This document shows, piece after piece, positions 39,701 through 63,734 of a stretch of 64,000 nucleotides of DNA. Position numbers and translations under genes: made by a program. Under the pieces are notes generated by a model that worked only from the letters and a program-made list of their open reading frames with translations, was not told the origin of the DNA and made no database searches. Position 1 is the stretch's first letter; the number at the start of each line of letters is the position of its first letter. Source of the DNA: Karalla daura (taxonomy: Eukaryota; Chordata; Actinopteri; Chaetodontiformes; Leiognathidae); the NCBI GenBank assembly GCA_029224185.1, contig CM055189.1:188501-252500 (forward strand), read 5' to 3'.

Positions 39701-42333
39701 ATGGAGGTGTTGGTGACTGCTCCTCGGCTGCGGCTCCGGGTTCTTCGGGTCCCCGAAGGGTCCCAGGTCGGAACCGTCAGATCTGTCCTCAGTCAAGAGC
39801 AGGTAATGATTAGAGGAACCCGAGGAACTGTAGTCTGAACACGGAGAGGAACCCGAGGAACTGTAGTCTGAACACGGAGAGGAACCCGAGGAACTTGAGG
39901 AACTGTAGTCTGAACACGGAGAGGAAGGAGCTGTAGATGGATCGATTCATTTACTTGTTTTTATTTACTCTGTGATACTCTGGCGTCGTTCTTTTGTCCT
40001 GCGTGTTTTTGAGAGTTCTTATGTTGTATTAAAGTGTTTGTGTGCGCGCGCAGGGTGTGTGTCCAGAAGACTTCTACGTGGTCAGAAATGGTCGAGTGTC
40101 AGACCTGGATGATCTTCTGCAGCATGGAGCCGTCTATCACCTGGAGCCCCGACTCCCAGGAGGGAAAGGAGGTGTGTGTGTGTGTGTGTGTGTGTCACAC
40201 TCACTTTGTTTACATTACACGTTAGAAGTCAAACGTATTGTGCTGTTCTATGTTCCAGAGCATTGTTCTGTCTCCAGATGTGAGCCTGGCAGTCCAGGTG
40301 CATGAGCTCATTAGCATTTAAAGGGATAGGCAATAAAACCGAGCGTTCTCATAGACAACCTGTAGCAGAAACTTCCCAGAGAGCCAGTAGAACAACGCTC
40401 CAGTTAATGTCCAGCTGTGGACAGACAGACTAATGGGACAGAGAACAGATGGACTCTCTTTCAAACATTTATGAGTTGAATCAGCCAGGAGCTGTTTGTC
40501 TTGATTCATGTCCATTACTCTGTTATAGTGATCCATCTATCCATGTGTCTCCTATTGCTGCAAGACAACTGGTCCGAGCAGTCACTGTGGTGCTCACCTG
40601 GGGTGTGTGTGTGTGTGTGTGCAGGTTTCGGCTCCATGCTGCGAGCTCTGGGTGCTCAGATCGAGAAGACGACGAACCGCGAGGCATGCAGAGACCTGAG
40701 CGGGCGCCGCCTGCGAGACGTCAATCATGAGAAAGAGTGAGAGAGACCTGCTTCCTCCAGGACCTGGACTTGGACCTGGGCCTGAACCTGGACCTGATCC
40801 TGTGTGCGTGTGTGTGTGTGTGTGGGCAGGATGGCGGAGTGGCTGAAGAAGCAGGCGGAGCGTGAGGCTGAGAAGGAGCAGCGGCGTCTGGAGCGGCTCC
40901 ACAGGAAGTTGTCGGAACCCAAACACCAGTTCAGTGACGGACAGTTCCAGCAGCAGTGCCACGACCTGTCAGAGCGGCTGGAGGACTCTGTCATCAAAGG
41001 TAGGACCCGCCCCCACATGCTGGCCCCGCCCATGTGCAGGATTGGCCAAGCTGCTCATCACTCCCTGCGGTAGACCAGAGCACCCCGGGGGCTGACGGAG
41101 GGCTGTGATTGGTCGATGCTGAGGGGCTGTGATTGGTCGATGCTGAGGGGCTGTGATTGGTCGATACTGGGGGGCTGTGATTGGTCGATGCTGGGGGGCT
41201 GTGATTGGTCGATACTGAGGGGCTGTGATTGGTCGATGCTGAGGGGCTGTGATTGGTCGATGCTGAGGGGCTGTGATTGGTCGATGCTGGGGGGCTGTGA
41301 AGTGTCGTGGTGCTGACTGGCTGACCTGTCGTTGCAGGCCTCCAGGCGTCCTGTGGAACTCAGGCTAGAGCGGGCGATGCCTCCACAACCAAGAGGCCAG
41401 GCTCCACCCCCACAGAAGATCCACAGAAGAAGAAGAAGAAGAAAAAGGGGGAGGAGCGGGCAGGAGCAGCATGTTTCTGGTGAGGGGAACCTCCTCCAGC
41501 AGGAACTGAGAAAGTTCGTGTCAGGGTGACAGCTCCTAACTTGTTTGTCGTCGTGACGACAGGACGGGCGTGGACGAGCTGCTGAGTTCGGAGGAGGAGG
41601 AGGAGGAGGAGGAGGAGGAGGAGGAGGAGGAGTCTCCATCCACATCCTCCTCAGCTGATGCTGTTACCACGGTGATGTTGACAGAGGAGGCGGAGCCTGA
41701 GGAGGGCAGCAGGTAGACACCCACACCCACACCTGCTCCACTAATTTGTATTAGTTGCATAATTTACTGAACACCTCCTCCTGCAGCTCCCACCAGACAC
41801 CTGAGGAGGAGCAGGGACCTCTGGGGAGCTCCTTAGAGGAGGAGGAACCTCCTCAGTGCTCCTCAGAGAAGGAGGAACCTCATCAGAGCTCCTCAGAGGA
41901 GCAGGGACCGCCTCAGCGCTCTTCAGAGAAGGAGGAACCTCCTCAGCACTCCGTAGAGGAGCAGGGACCTCCTCAGCGCTCCTCGGAGGAGCAGGGAGCT
42001 CCTCAGTGCTCTTCTCAGCAGCAGGTCAGTAGTTAGTCCCTCTAGGTCTGAGGACCTGGACCTCCATGGTATTGGTGGAGTAACAGTGGCGTCTTGTCTC
42101 CTCAGGAGCAGCCGGTGTCCTCCTCCTCAGTGGATCTGTCCTCGGTGGACTGTGTGGAGCAGCTAGAGGCTCTGGGTCTGGACCTCCTGAAGAAGGAGCT
42201 CATGTCTCGGGGGCTGAAGTGTGGAGGAACGCTGCAGGAACGAGCTGCCAGACTGTTCTCCATCAAGGGTCGGAGCCAGGAGCAGATCGACCCAGTGCTG
42301 TTCGCCAAGCCCAGCAAGATTAGGAGGAGGTGA
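39701..42333 (+). CDS. sde2: SDE2 homologue (splicing / genome maintenance factor)
   Basis: Nuclear protein with an N-terminal ubiquitin-like fold removed by cleavage, acting in pre-mRNA splicing and replication-stress responses. The 8 exons are 39701-39802, 40054-40171, 40625-40736, 40830-40999, 41338-41479, 41563-41712, 41787-42024, 42106-42333: 1260 nt, 419 residues. The ubiquitin-like part ends in GGKGG across the exon 2/3 junction, the known processing site, and the new N-terminus would be [19 protein letters not shown]. The strongly conserved Sde2 core follows ([20 protein letters not shown]), then a charged helix, a Lys run, [13 protein letters not shown], an acidic run of about 13 Glu (exon 6), a Ser/Glu/Pro/Gln repeat (exon 7) and a C-terminal SAP-like motif ([20 protein letters not shown]). 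Transcribed toward mtif2. Confidence 0.95.
41095..41300. repeat. 24-bp tandem repeat in sde2 intron 4
   Basis: Eight copies with core GGCTGTGATTGGTCGATGCT, most 24 bp long, between exons 4 and 5. Confidence 0.93.
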
Positions 42334-42415
42334 AGGAGGAGCTAGAGGAGGAGTAGCAGGAAGATCTGCATCAGCCTTTGTTTTTAATGACAAAATGTCT
42401 CATTTCTTTGATGGC

Positions 42416-42421
42416 AATAAA
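42416..42421 (+). terminator. sde2 polyadenylation signal
   Basis: AATAAA 83 bp after the sde2 stop codon. Confidence 0.8.
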
Positions 42422-43281
42422 GTCTCTGGGGTCGATTCGTTTTCAGTCTCCAGTCTTTTTGTCAACAAAAGAAGCTGGTCCGGGACCAGGTCTGCAGGAC
42501 CGGACCGGGTTCCTTACAGGGGACTGGAGCAGGGACCTGGTTCCTGAGCAGGGGCCCAGTCATGGGACCAGGTCTGTGGGTCTTTGTCCCGGATCTGATT
42601 CCAGAATGAAAATAACTCAGATTTCCAGTCCTCGTCACAAAAACGAATGTTCAGATTCTGTTTTTTCAGCAACACGGTCCATTTCTAATCATCAGCCACA
42701 GAGATTTTTGTTCTCTGTACATCAGATCTTCTACTTCTGTGTGTTCATGGACTAAACAGTTCCAACTGAAATATATTATTATATATTAATATTTGGTTCT
42801 ATTGGTTCATTTAGCATCAGTCCTGATTGACGTTTTAGAATTTCAACCCTTTCAGAACCAGTGAGATTTAGCAGGAGGTTTTAGGGGTAACGAGGCGTTT
42901 TTCTCTTTTGCAGCTTGTCATTTATACAACCTTAACCATCACTGCAGGTCAGTCATGTCATAACATGATTTTTTAGAAAGATGAATAGAAGATGTCTATC
43001 AATCAAAGTGTCTTTCTTCTGATGCTCCAGGAAATCCTCAGACTGGAACTAACAAGATCAAGTGGAACAAAAAATTGAGAAAACTATAAAAACTGTCTAG
43101 AATGAAAAAGTAAATGTGTGTTTGAATGGAAACCATTTCCAGTGGACTGGACTATGGTTTCAAACAAACATGCAATGAAACAGTGGTTTTCATGGCTTTC
43201 AACCGGCGTGTTGCGTGACGTTGATTCTGCCCCGTCTCGCTGAGGCTGCCAGACGCTCAGGAGACGTTCTGTCCATAAAAC
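42422..43281. other. Convergent spacer between sde2 and mtif2
   Basis: No gene was recognised; ordinary AT-balanced sequence with no strong repeat, bounded by the two facing polyadenylation signals. Confidence 0.65.
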
Positions 43282-43287
43282 TTTATT
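43282..43287 (-). terminator. mtif2 polyadenylation signal
   Basis: AATAAA on the minus strand (TTTATT on plus) about 140 bp beyond the mtif2 stop codon. Confidence 0.75.
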
Positions 43288-43428
43288 TCACCGTTTCTCT
43301 CCGGCTGCAGCGAGACTCAACCTTGAGGAAAATGAAGATAAATGACTGAGACTGCTTTGTTTCCATTGCTTTCACTGGAGTTTGACATCTCCAACGACAG
43401 GAAGTGATGTCGTGATGTCCTGAGCCAA

Positions 43429-45475
43429 TCAGAAGCCAGGGTCCCAGGAGGTGACCTGCGGAGTGGACACTTCCTCAAAACACACGATGACATCACCAGG
43501 AAGGAAGCTGCTGTCGGCCGAAATGCCGCAGTCCATCCCGGCCTTCACCGTCTGGACGTCGTCCTTGTGGTGTTTGAGAGCTGCCAGAGAACCTGCCAGA
43601 ACAGTCAGGAACATTAGAGGAACATTAGAGGAACATCAGGAACGTCAGAGGAACGTCAGAGGAACGTCAGAGGAACGTTAGACAAACATCAGGTCCGCTA
43701 GAGAATCATCAGGAACATTAGAGGAACGTTGGAGGAACGTCTGGGCCAGAACCTGCCAGGTCCATCCTGGTTGCACTCACCCTCCCACACAATGCCTTGG
43801 CCTCGGATCAGGCGGAACTGGAGCCGGCGGTCCAGAACCCCCTTTTGAACCCGACATCCGGCTACCGGAACCTTCTTCTTCCCCACAGTCACCTCGAAGA
43901 TGGCCAGGACTATGGCTTCACCTGGAGAGCACAGGGAGAAGAGGGTCAGGTACACCAGGCCAGGACCACCAGGCTCCCCAGGTCCACCAATCAGCTCCCT
44001 CGGGTCAGGTCCTCCGGGTTAGAGAACCCCTCGGTCCCCAAGACCCACAGTGCCCCTGCCCTTGTCAGGACCCCTGGTCCCCCTGTCCCCCTGGTCCCGC
44101 TGTCCCCGTCAGGACCACCTTTCCCCCTGTCAGGACCCCCTGTCCCCCTGTCCCCCGGTCCCCCTGTCAGGACCCCTGGCCCCCCTGTCCCCCTGGTCCC
44201 GCTGTCCCCCTGGTCCCGCTGTCCCCGTCAGGACCACCTTTCCCCCTGTCAGGACCCCCTGTCCCCCTGTCCCCCGGTCCCCCTGTCAGGACCCCTGGCC
44301 CCCCTGTCCCCCTGGTCCCGCTGTCCCCATCAGGACCACCTTTCCCCCTGTCAGGACCCCCTGTCCCCCTGTCCCCCGGTCCCCCTGTCAGGACCCCTGG
44401 CCCCCCTGTCCCTCTGGTCCCGCTGTCCCCATCAGGACCACCTTTCCCCCTGTCAGGACCCCCTGTCCCCCTGTCCCCCGGTCCCCCTGTCAGGACCCCT
44501 GGCCCCCCTGTCCTCTCTGAAGTCCAGGTCTCACCCAGGACTCGGTGCGAGGCCAGGGGTGGCAGCTTGCTGCTCAGCTCCTCCTTCAGCTCCTCAATCA
44601 GTTTGTAGATGATGGAGTGGAGGCGCAGTGCGACTCCCCGGCGCTGCGCCTCCTGCTGGACAGATTTAGACGCTCCGACATTGAAGCCGTAGATGGAACC
44701 TGAGAGCACAATTGAAGAGGAGAAGAGGAGGAGAAGGAGTCAGGACCACCTCCTAGAAACAGCAGAAGATGTGATGCCATGGAGACGTGGACCTGTGAAG
44801 GTGTCAGCCATGTTGATGTCCGTCTCCGACACGTCTCCGATGCCGACGTGGACCACGTCCAGGGAGCACTGCTCCTGACAGTCGTAGGAGTCAAGGAGGT
44901 GCAGGAGTGCCTCCACAGAGCCATCCACATCTCCTGGAGGACGAGAGAGGAGGTCAGGATCAGCAGAAGAGGAAGGGAAGGACAAGGAGAGGAGAGGGTC
45001 AGAGAAAGGCAGGAGGCGAGGAGGAGAGGAGGAGGAGAGGAGAGGAGGAGGTCAGGGGAAGGAGGAGAGAATGAGGAGCGCCTCCACACCTGGAGGAGGA
45101 GAGAGGAGGTCAGCGGCAGCAGAGGAGGAGAGGCGAGAGCGAGGTCAGGAGAAGGAGGAGAGGAGTAGAGGCATGAGGAGAAGGAGAGGAAAGAGGAGGA
45201 GAGGAGGAGGTGCTGACCCTTGAGGACCAGGCTCAGGGCAGGCCCTTCCTGGGGCCTCCTCTCGGGGGGCCTCAGGGCAAAGGCCTCCCTATTGGCCCGG
45301 TAGAGCTCCGCCTTCCTCTGCCTCCAGGTCAGATGACTTAGCTCCGCCCTCTCTCTCTGGTACTGCTGCAGGTGGAGCTGCTGCTTCCTGTCAATCTCTC
45401 TCTGCTCCGCCTCCTGCTTCTGAAGCCCCGCCTCCGTGCGCCTCCACTGGACCACCTCCTTGGCCCGCTGCTGCT

Positions 45476-45508
<33 letters not shown>

Positions 45509-45856
45509 ACACATACACTCCCAGCTTTCTGTTGTGATGCTAATGCTAGTGCTAGCTTATGAACATGTTTCCAGAGATTAGGAGCAGGCATCCCCCAAGC
45601 GGAGCAAGGTTCAGGTGTCCACATGTCAACCTGTCCTGGACACCCCCCACCCCAGCTCTACCAGAGAACGCCCAGCTTTTCTTCTCTCCAACAATCCTGA
45701 GACAATCGGGCCTCAGCCCGGAGCAGCCTGGAGGACACCTGTGATCCACCCGAGGGGAACCACACACCCACCACAGACCGAGCTACCGTCCAGAACGCTT
45801 CAGGCATGGACCTCAAGAGAGAGGGACAGAGGGGCTGAGGGACACAGCCACAGGCT

Positions 45857-45905
<49 letters not shown>

Positions 45906-46130
45906 TCATCACGCCCCCCTCACCTCTGACTCCACCTCCAGGATCAGGTCTCCAGCGGCCGGCGGCTCCTTCCAGCCAACTACCTCCACTGCCATGCTAG
46001 GCCCCGCCCCCTGCACCACCTGACCCCGCTCGTCAAACAGGAAGCGCACTCTGGCCCACGTCCTGCCCGCCACCAGGAAGCTGCCGCGCCGCAGCGTCCC
46101 TCGCTGGACCAGGGCGGTGGTCACCGGCCT

Positions 46131-46171
<41 letters not shown>

Positions 46172-47236
46172 ATGTGGATGGACAGAGAGGTAGCACGCAG
46201 GAAGTGGAGAGACAGGAAGTGACTCACCCTTTCCCCCGGTCAGTGCGGCTCTCAATGACCACGCCCTCCACCAGGCCGTCAGGCTCCGCCCTCAGCTCCA
46301 AAACCTCAGCCAGAGCCACCGTGGCCTCAGCCAGCGCCAGCAGGTTATTGCCCTGAAGACATGACCAGGTCATGATGAGGTCATGGCGAGGTCACCATGA
46401 GGTCATGAAGAGGTCATGATGAGGTCACCATGAGGTCATGGCTGTTAGGTAGCTCACCTTCAGAGCGGAGACCTGGATGGCCTGAACATCTCCTCCGAAA
46501 TCTTCACAGACGACACCGTGGGCCAGGAGCTCCTGCTGGACCCTCAGAGGGTCGGACTGAGGCTTGTCACACTTGTTCACCGCCACGATCATCGGGACTG
46601 CGGAGACAACGAGACATGTCTTTGAGATTGAGACCTGGAGACCAGGAGACCTGAAGACCTAGACCTGGAGACCAGAAGATCTGGAGTCCAGGACACCTTG
46701 ACCAGGAGACCTGGTCCAGACTAGGACCAGGATATTGTGAAAAAGTATTTTTTTGTCTTTTTTTAGATCTTCTCTGGGGTCCAGGTCAGGTCTGGCCAGT
46801 CCAGCAGTGACACCATGCAGAGGGAGGCCTAACCAAGCACATACCTAAAGACTGAGGTATTTCACTCTATGTGTGATGGATCTATGTAGAATGAACAGGA
46901 TTATAAAGAACTTTCTGGAATGACAGAATAAACAGATTCTAATCAGTAGACCTGTCCCTGGAGACCAGGAGACCAGGGAGAGCAGGAGCAGAGACAGCAG
47001 GTGCAGTACTACCTCCCGCCCTCTTGGCGTGCTGGATGGACTCCACGGTCTGGCTCATCACGCCGTCGTCCGCCGCCACCACCAGGATGACGATGTCGGT
47101 GGCGTCGGCTCCGCGGGCTCTCATGGAGGAGAAGGCAGCGTGACCGGGGGTGTCCAGGAAGGTGATCTGCTCACCTGTAGGGAGCTGGACTGCACACGCC
47201 CACCAGAGGGTGAGGGGGGGGTCACCACTGGGAATC

Positions 47237-47267
<31 letters not shown>

Positions 47268-49583
47268 CTTACCCAGGAAGGCTCCTATGTGCTGGGTGAT
47301 GCCTCCTGCCTCTGAAGACACCAGCTGACTCTTCCTCAGACTGTCCAGCAGCGTTGTCTTCCCATGGTCCACGTGACCCATGATGGTGACCACCGGGGGG
47401 CGCTGCACCAGGTGGGAGGGGTCAGCAGGGGGCCTGGGGGGGGTCAGAGGGGTCAGGGCCGGTGTGTGTGCGTGTGTGTCTGGAACAGCACAAACACTTA
47501 TTCATCTGCATCGATATTTGTGTTCCTCAATAAAGAAAAGAAAAAAAACACAGCTCCTCTCCTGAGCTGCTCCTCCAGACGTGTCCATCTAGAAGCTGAT
47601 CTCAAAGTGTGATGGAAACACTTTGTTCACATCTCCAGGTCACGTGACCTGACGTAGGGGTCACATGACCAGTTCCCTTCAGACCAGATGGACAGAGGAG
47701 GAGACTCAACTGTTTCTATATCTGATTCAAAGATCTAAGAAAACTATGTTCTGGACGTCCATCTTCCTCAGAGTGGAGGACCAGGACCACATGGTACCAG
47801 GGTTATTATGGGATGGAGCAGGACCACATGGTACCAGGGTTATTATGGGATGGAGCAGGACCACATGGTACCAGGGTTATTATGGGATGGAGCAGGACCA
47901 CATGGTACCAGGGTTATTATGGGATGGAGCAGGACCACATGGTACCAGGGTTATTATGGGATGGAGCAGGACCACATGGTACCAGGGTTATTATGGGATG
48001 GAGGAGGACCACATGGTACCAGGGTTATTATGGGATGGAGCAGGACCACATGGTACCAGGGTTATTATGGGATGGAGCAGGACCACATGGTACCAGGGTT
48101 ATTATGGGATGGAGCAGGACCACATGGTACCAGGGTTATTATGGGATGGAGCAGGACCACATGGTACCAGGGTTATTATGGGATGGACCAGGACCACATG
48201 GTACCAGGGTTATTATGGGATGGAGCAGGACCACATGGTACCAGGGTTATTATGGGATGGAGCAGGACCACATGGTACCAGGGTTATTATGGGATGGAGT
48301 AGGACCACATGGTACCAGGGTTATTATGGGATGGAGCAGGACCACATAGTACCAGGGTTATTATGGGATGGAGCAGGACCACATGGTACCAGGGTTATTA
48401 TGGGATGGAGTAGGACCACATGGTACCAGGGTTATTATGGGATGGAGCAGGAGTTGGACAGGAGTTGGACTTGATTGTCATGGAGAAACATCTCTTTGAT
48501 GTGTGTTACCTGCGCTGAGCGTCTCTGTTGGGTCTCTCCTTGCTCTCAGTCAGTTTAGCGAACCTGAACTTCATTCCAGAATTCATCACCACCTGCTTGA
48601 TCCACTTCTCCTCCAGCTCTGAGCTCTCCTCCAGCGAGTCCAGGTCCACGTCTGTGTTCAGCAGTGCCTCTAACACGTGGTCTGCAGCACATACAAAGCT
48701 TCACCTTCAGACCAAGTGACCCTGCATGACCCCCGTGACCAGCCAGTGTATCCTCCCTGGTCTCCATGGTAACCCTTCCTGGTCTCCATGGTAACCAGAG
48801 CTAGAGTCTCACTCACCCACGTCTTTGTTCATGGCTGCAGCCAGAGACGCCACTGACATCTTCTGCCTGATCTCCACCTCCTGCTTCTCCTTCTTCTCAA
48901 CTCTGGCTTTGACCTTTGACTGATCTGACCTCCGACCTTTGACCTTCATGCACACAGAGAAGCCAGGTGAGGAGCAAGAGGAGCAGAGGACGAAAAAGAG
49001 GGGGAGCAGGAGCAGTAGGAGGAGGCAGAGGAGCGAGAGAAGGAAAAGGAGGGGAAGGAAGAATTACTTGTCCTCACCTGTTTGGAGGCGAGGCTCCTGG
49101 TCCAGGTGTTCCAGGGGGCGGGGCTTGGGGTTGAGAGAGGGAGGGGCCCAGGAAGGAGGTTGCTGAGCCACATGAGGTGCCTTGTCCCCCGCATCACTGA
49201 TGACATCACACTCATACCTGTGGGGGATGGGGGGTGGTCTCAGTTGACTGTTGCTGGCTGCAGGACAGAGGGTCATATCAATCTTATTATCAGCTCCACA
49301 AAGGGGGCGGAGTCTGACCCATCAGCAGCCTGGATTCTAGAGAGTAGTGGGTCTAGTAGTCTCTGAGCCCCTTCAATCCTGGAGCTTCTAGTCCAGGACC
49401 TGTGAAACTCTACCATCTTCAGATAGTTCCTGAACAGACTTTATCCTCCTGCAACGCCCCTGACTCACCAGATCAGTCACAGAGCTGGACCATCTGGACC
49501 TCCAGGCTGCTCCAAAACCTGAACCTGAACCCAAACCTGAACCGAGCTCTGGACCCAAACCAGAGGCCTCTCTCTCACTCACT

Positions 49584-49637
<54 letters not shown>

Positions 49638-49697
49638 CAAACAGACAGAGAGAGAGACACACAGATACACACACACACAGACACACACACAGACACA

Positions 49698-49737
<40 letters not shown>

Positions 49738-49810
49738 TCTGTCTCCTCCTCAGTTCTTCCAACAGTCGCAGCTTCTTCTTCTGAGCGCCGCCATGACACT
49801 TACCCGACAT
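43429..49810 (-). CDS. mtif2: Mitochondrial translation initiation factor IF-2
   Basis: GTPase that places initiator fMet-tRNA on the mitochondrial ribosome. Exons, approximate: 49810-49804, 49217-49078, 48944-48829, 48684-48510, 47437-47275, 47178-47013, 46598-46459, 46352-46232, 46127-45927, 45474-45217, 44935-44796, 44698-44534, 43921-43780, 43592-43429. G-domain motifs are in order: GHVDHGKTTLLD (P-loop), GGITQHIGAF (switch I), DTPGHAAFSSM, NKCDKP. Then domain II (VTTALVQRGTLRRGSFLVAG), the vertebrate-specific charged linker (exon 45474-45217), domain III (GDVDGSVEALLHLLDSYD) and domain IV ending VTSWDPGF, as in human MTIF2. The N-terminus MSVMSSVMRGTRHLMWLSN is basic and lacks acids, as expected of a presequence. 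The first exon supplies only ATG TCG G before a perfect GTAAGT donor; it joins in frame, so initiation at 49810 or 49215 differs by three residues. Confidence 0.93.
43960..44515. repeat. C-rich minisatellite in mtif2 intron
   Basis: Long units built from TCAGGACCCCTGGCCCCCC and CCTGTCCCCCTGTCCCCCGG, about 110-120 bp per higher-order unit. Frames of 156-271 codons across it are repeat translations. Confidence 0.9.
46131..46167. repeat. (G)37 homopolymer, C-tract on the mtif2 strand
   Basis: On the minus strand this is (C)37 and directly precedes the AG of exon 46127-45927, so it serves as the polypyrimidine tract. Confidence 0.88.
47550..48470. mobile_element. Minisatellite-bearing dispersed element, copy 2
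   Basis: Inverted relative to the 24.3-25.1 kb copy. The flank at 47560-47785 includes CAGGTCACGTGACCTGACG and TCTTCCTCAGAGTGGA, followed by about 18 copies of the 37-bp unit (core TATGGGATGGAGCAGGACCA) to about 48450. It sits in an mtif2 intron. Confidence 0.88.
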
Positions 49811-50000
49811 GCTCTGCGGGGCCCAGCCGTAGCGGAAGTGACGGTCGCCATAGCAACAGCACCAGCGATGCCGCCTGGTTAGGTCAGACCATGGACTGTA
49901 TATAAAGGAGGGAAGCAGAGTGGACGCAGCTGTGGCTGGAAGCACCGGGACACGGCCGCCGCCATCTTAGGTCGGGGAACCTGTGCTCAGAGGTCACTGT
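49811..50000 (-). promoter_or_regulatory. mtif2 promoter and 5' leader
   Basis: On the minus strand AAGATGGCGGCGGC near 49956-49969 matches the YY1 element typical of start sites of housekeeping genes, about 150 bp upstream of the first ATG. A TATATAAAGG at about 49898 is on the plus strand and points away from mtif2; no plus-strand gene follows it. Confidence 0.5.
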
Positions 50001-51172
50001 AAACGAATGGAGAGCAAGGCGACCTCTGTCAAAAAATGGCTTTGTCTTGAGAAACTATCCACTGACACGTTAAAAAAGGTCAATATTTGAAGCGCCTGGC
50101 TACATATCTACGTAAATCATATGAACGGATTGTGAAACAACCACAATAACAATGATTAGATTGGATTTCAACACTGTTTACATCTGCTCAGGACCCGCCC
50201 TCTGCGCCATGCAGCGGTTGATGGTTACCATGGAAACGCGAGCAGGGTCCATAGGAATGAATGGGCCGCCATATTTAGTCTGGGATCCAGCTCTTAATAA
50301 CACATCCATGGTTGCGAGGCAGAGCTGGGAACCCTATTGTTTTTGTTTGGATTACTTTCCTCCTTTTCTTCTTCTTCTTCCTCCTCCTTTTTTCCTCCTT
50401 TTTTGGCATATAACTTCCACATGTATGTTGCACACTGAAAAACCTTACACCACAAATTCACTGAACAGTGCTCGGTCACACCCTTCGGCTTGTAATGTTT
50501 TTCATTAAATGCCAAAAACTGAAAAACCTATTTCTCTGCATGCTGCCTTGGGATTTTGTCTGTACAGCATGAAACTTTCATTAGCTGGAGCTGAGCTTAA
50601 GTAGCTTAAGGACTTTTTTCACTCAAAAATGTGCTATTGTAATGAAATTGATTCATATTAAATTATTGAATTGTTACTGTGTTATTAAAGAAAAATGTAC
50701 TGGCTAGCTATAAAAATGCAAATTGTCGCACATCACAATAGAGTTGATGCTATTGAAGAGTTAATGCTATTAATGTCAGCCTTAGGGGGCGCTACAAATA
50801 CGATGATGCAATGATACGACGTTTGGTTGCGATCATGTAGCGCCCTCCTGAGACCATGTGTAGAAGTTGGTTGTTGTGGGCGAGGCTTCTTGTACAAATA
50901 CAAACTTTTTTGGGGGGGCATTTCCACACATCAAATTTCCACAAACTCCACCTTGGGATTTAACCCTACCGACCTCAAATTGTACGCCCATCAGGTTGAG
51001 GGCTTTGTGACATCATCTGTAGACGGTGGTCGTGACTGGTCATTGTCATTGCTATTACTGTTATTATTATTATTATTATTACTGTTATTACCTGAGGACT
51101 TTTGACCAGGTTCCCTGAGCACAAACACTGTGTGATGTTGAAGGACACAAGGAACATTCGAGCTTCTTCAAG
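50001..51172. other. Spacer between mtif2 and eml6
   Basis: No gene was recognised. AT-rich sequence, a (TTA)n stretch at 51060-51090 and pyrimidine-rich DNA at 50350-50405. It may contain distal mtif2 promoter elements. Confidence 0.6.
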
Positions 51173-51173
51173 T

Positions 51174-51179
51174 TTTATT
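51174..51179 (-). terminator. eml6 polyadenylation signal
   Basis: AATAAA on the minus strand about 570 bp beyond the eml6 stop codon, which would make 51180-51747 the 3' UTR. Confidence 0.65.
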
Positions 51180-51560
51180 TCCACAGGAGACGGGTCACAG
51201 GAACACAGCGCCACCACGTGGACGTCCAGACATGAAAGTTCTACCAGCATCACTACAACAGTTTCACTTGACATTATTGCTTCTTGAGGTAGAGTTTCTC
51301 CTGGTTTAACACAAACTATTTCACATCTTCACTTTAAACAACGGGAACACAACACACGGAACGTCGACATTCCAGCGTGTGCAACAGAAATGTGCTGAAA
51401 TCGACCAAGCTGAGCTTCATCTTCATCCTCCTCTTCATCAGAACACTAACACTGCACTCACATGTAGAAAACATCTTGTACTGTATCGCATCATAGCACC
51501 AGTTCATATAGAAGAGATGATGTAGAAATATAGAAGAGAACAGAGTGAGGAGAAGGCACT

Positions 51561-51601
<41 letters not shown>

Positions 51602-51747
51602 TTGAACACACCTGGACAGAACTTCCCTCAATGTCACAATAAAAGTATCTGAATGTAAAGTAGAAGAACTTCACAATAAAAGCCTGGGACAAGACGTCGT
51701 CAGGACCCAGAAGAAGAGGAAGAAGAGGAGGAGGAGGAAGAGGAGGC

Positions 51748-63729
<11,982 letters not shown>

Positions 63730-63734
63730 GGAGG

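Noticed and set aside
43797..44612. Pro-rich 271-codon plus-strand frame, collagen-like on the other strand
   Set aside because: Overlaps mtif2 exons in antisense and a C-rich minisatellite.
49583..49945. Frame MSGKCHGGAQKKKLRLLEEL as a separate exon or gene
   Set aside because: A perfect donor (GTAAGT) lies directly after ATG TCG G, so the rest is intron; the frame soon becomes a TG-repeat translation.
49895..49990. Plus-strand TATATAAAGG as a promoter of a rightward gene
   Set aside because: No plus-strand coding sequence follows up to eml6; the YY1-type element and mtif2 exon 1 explain the region better.
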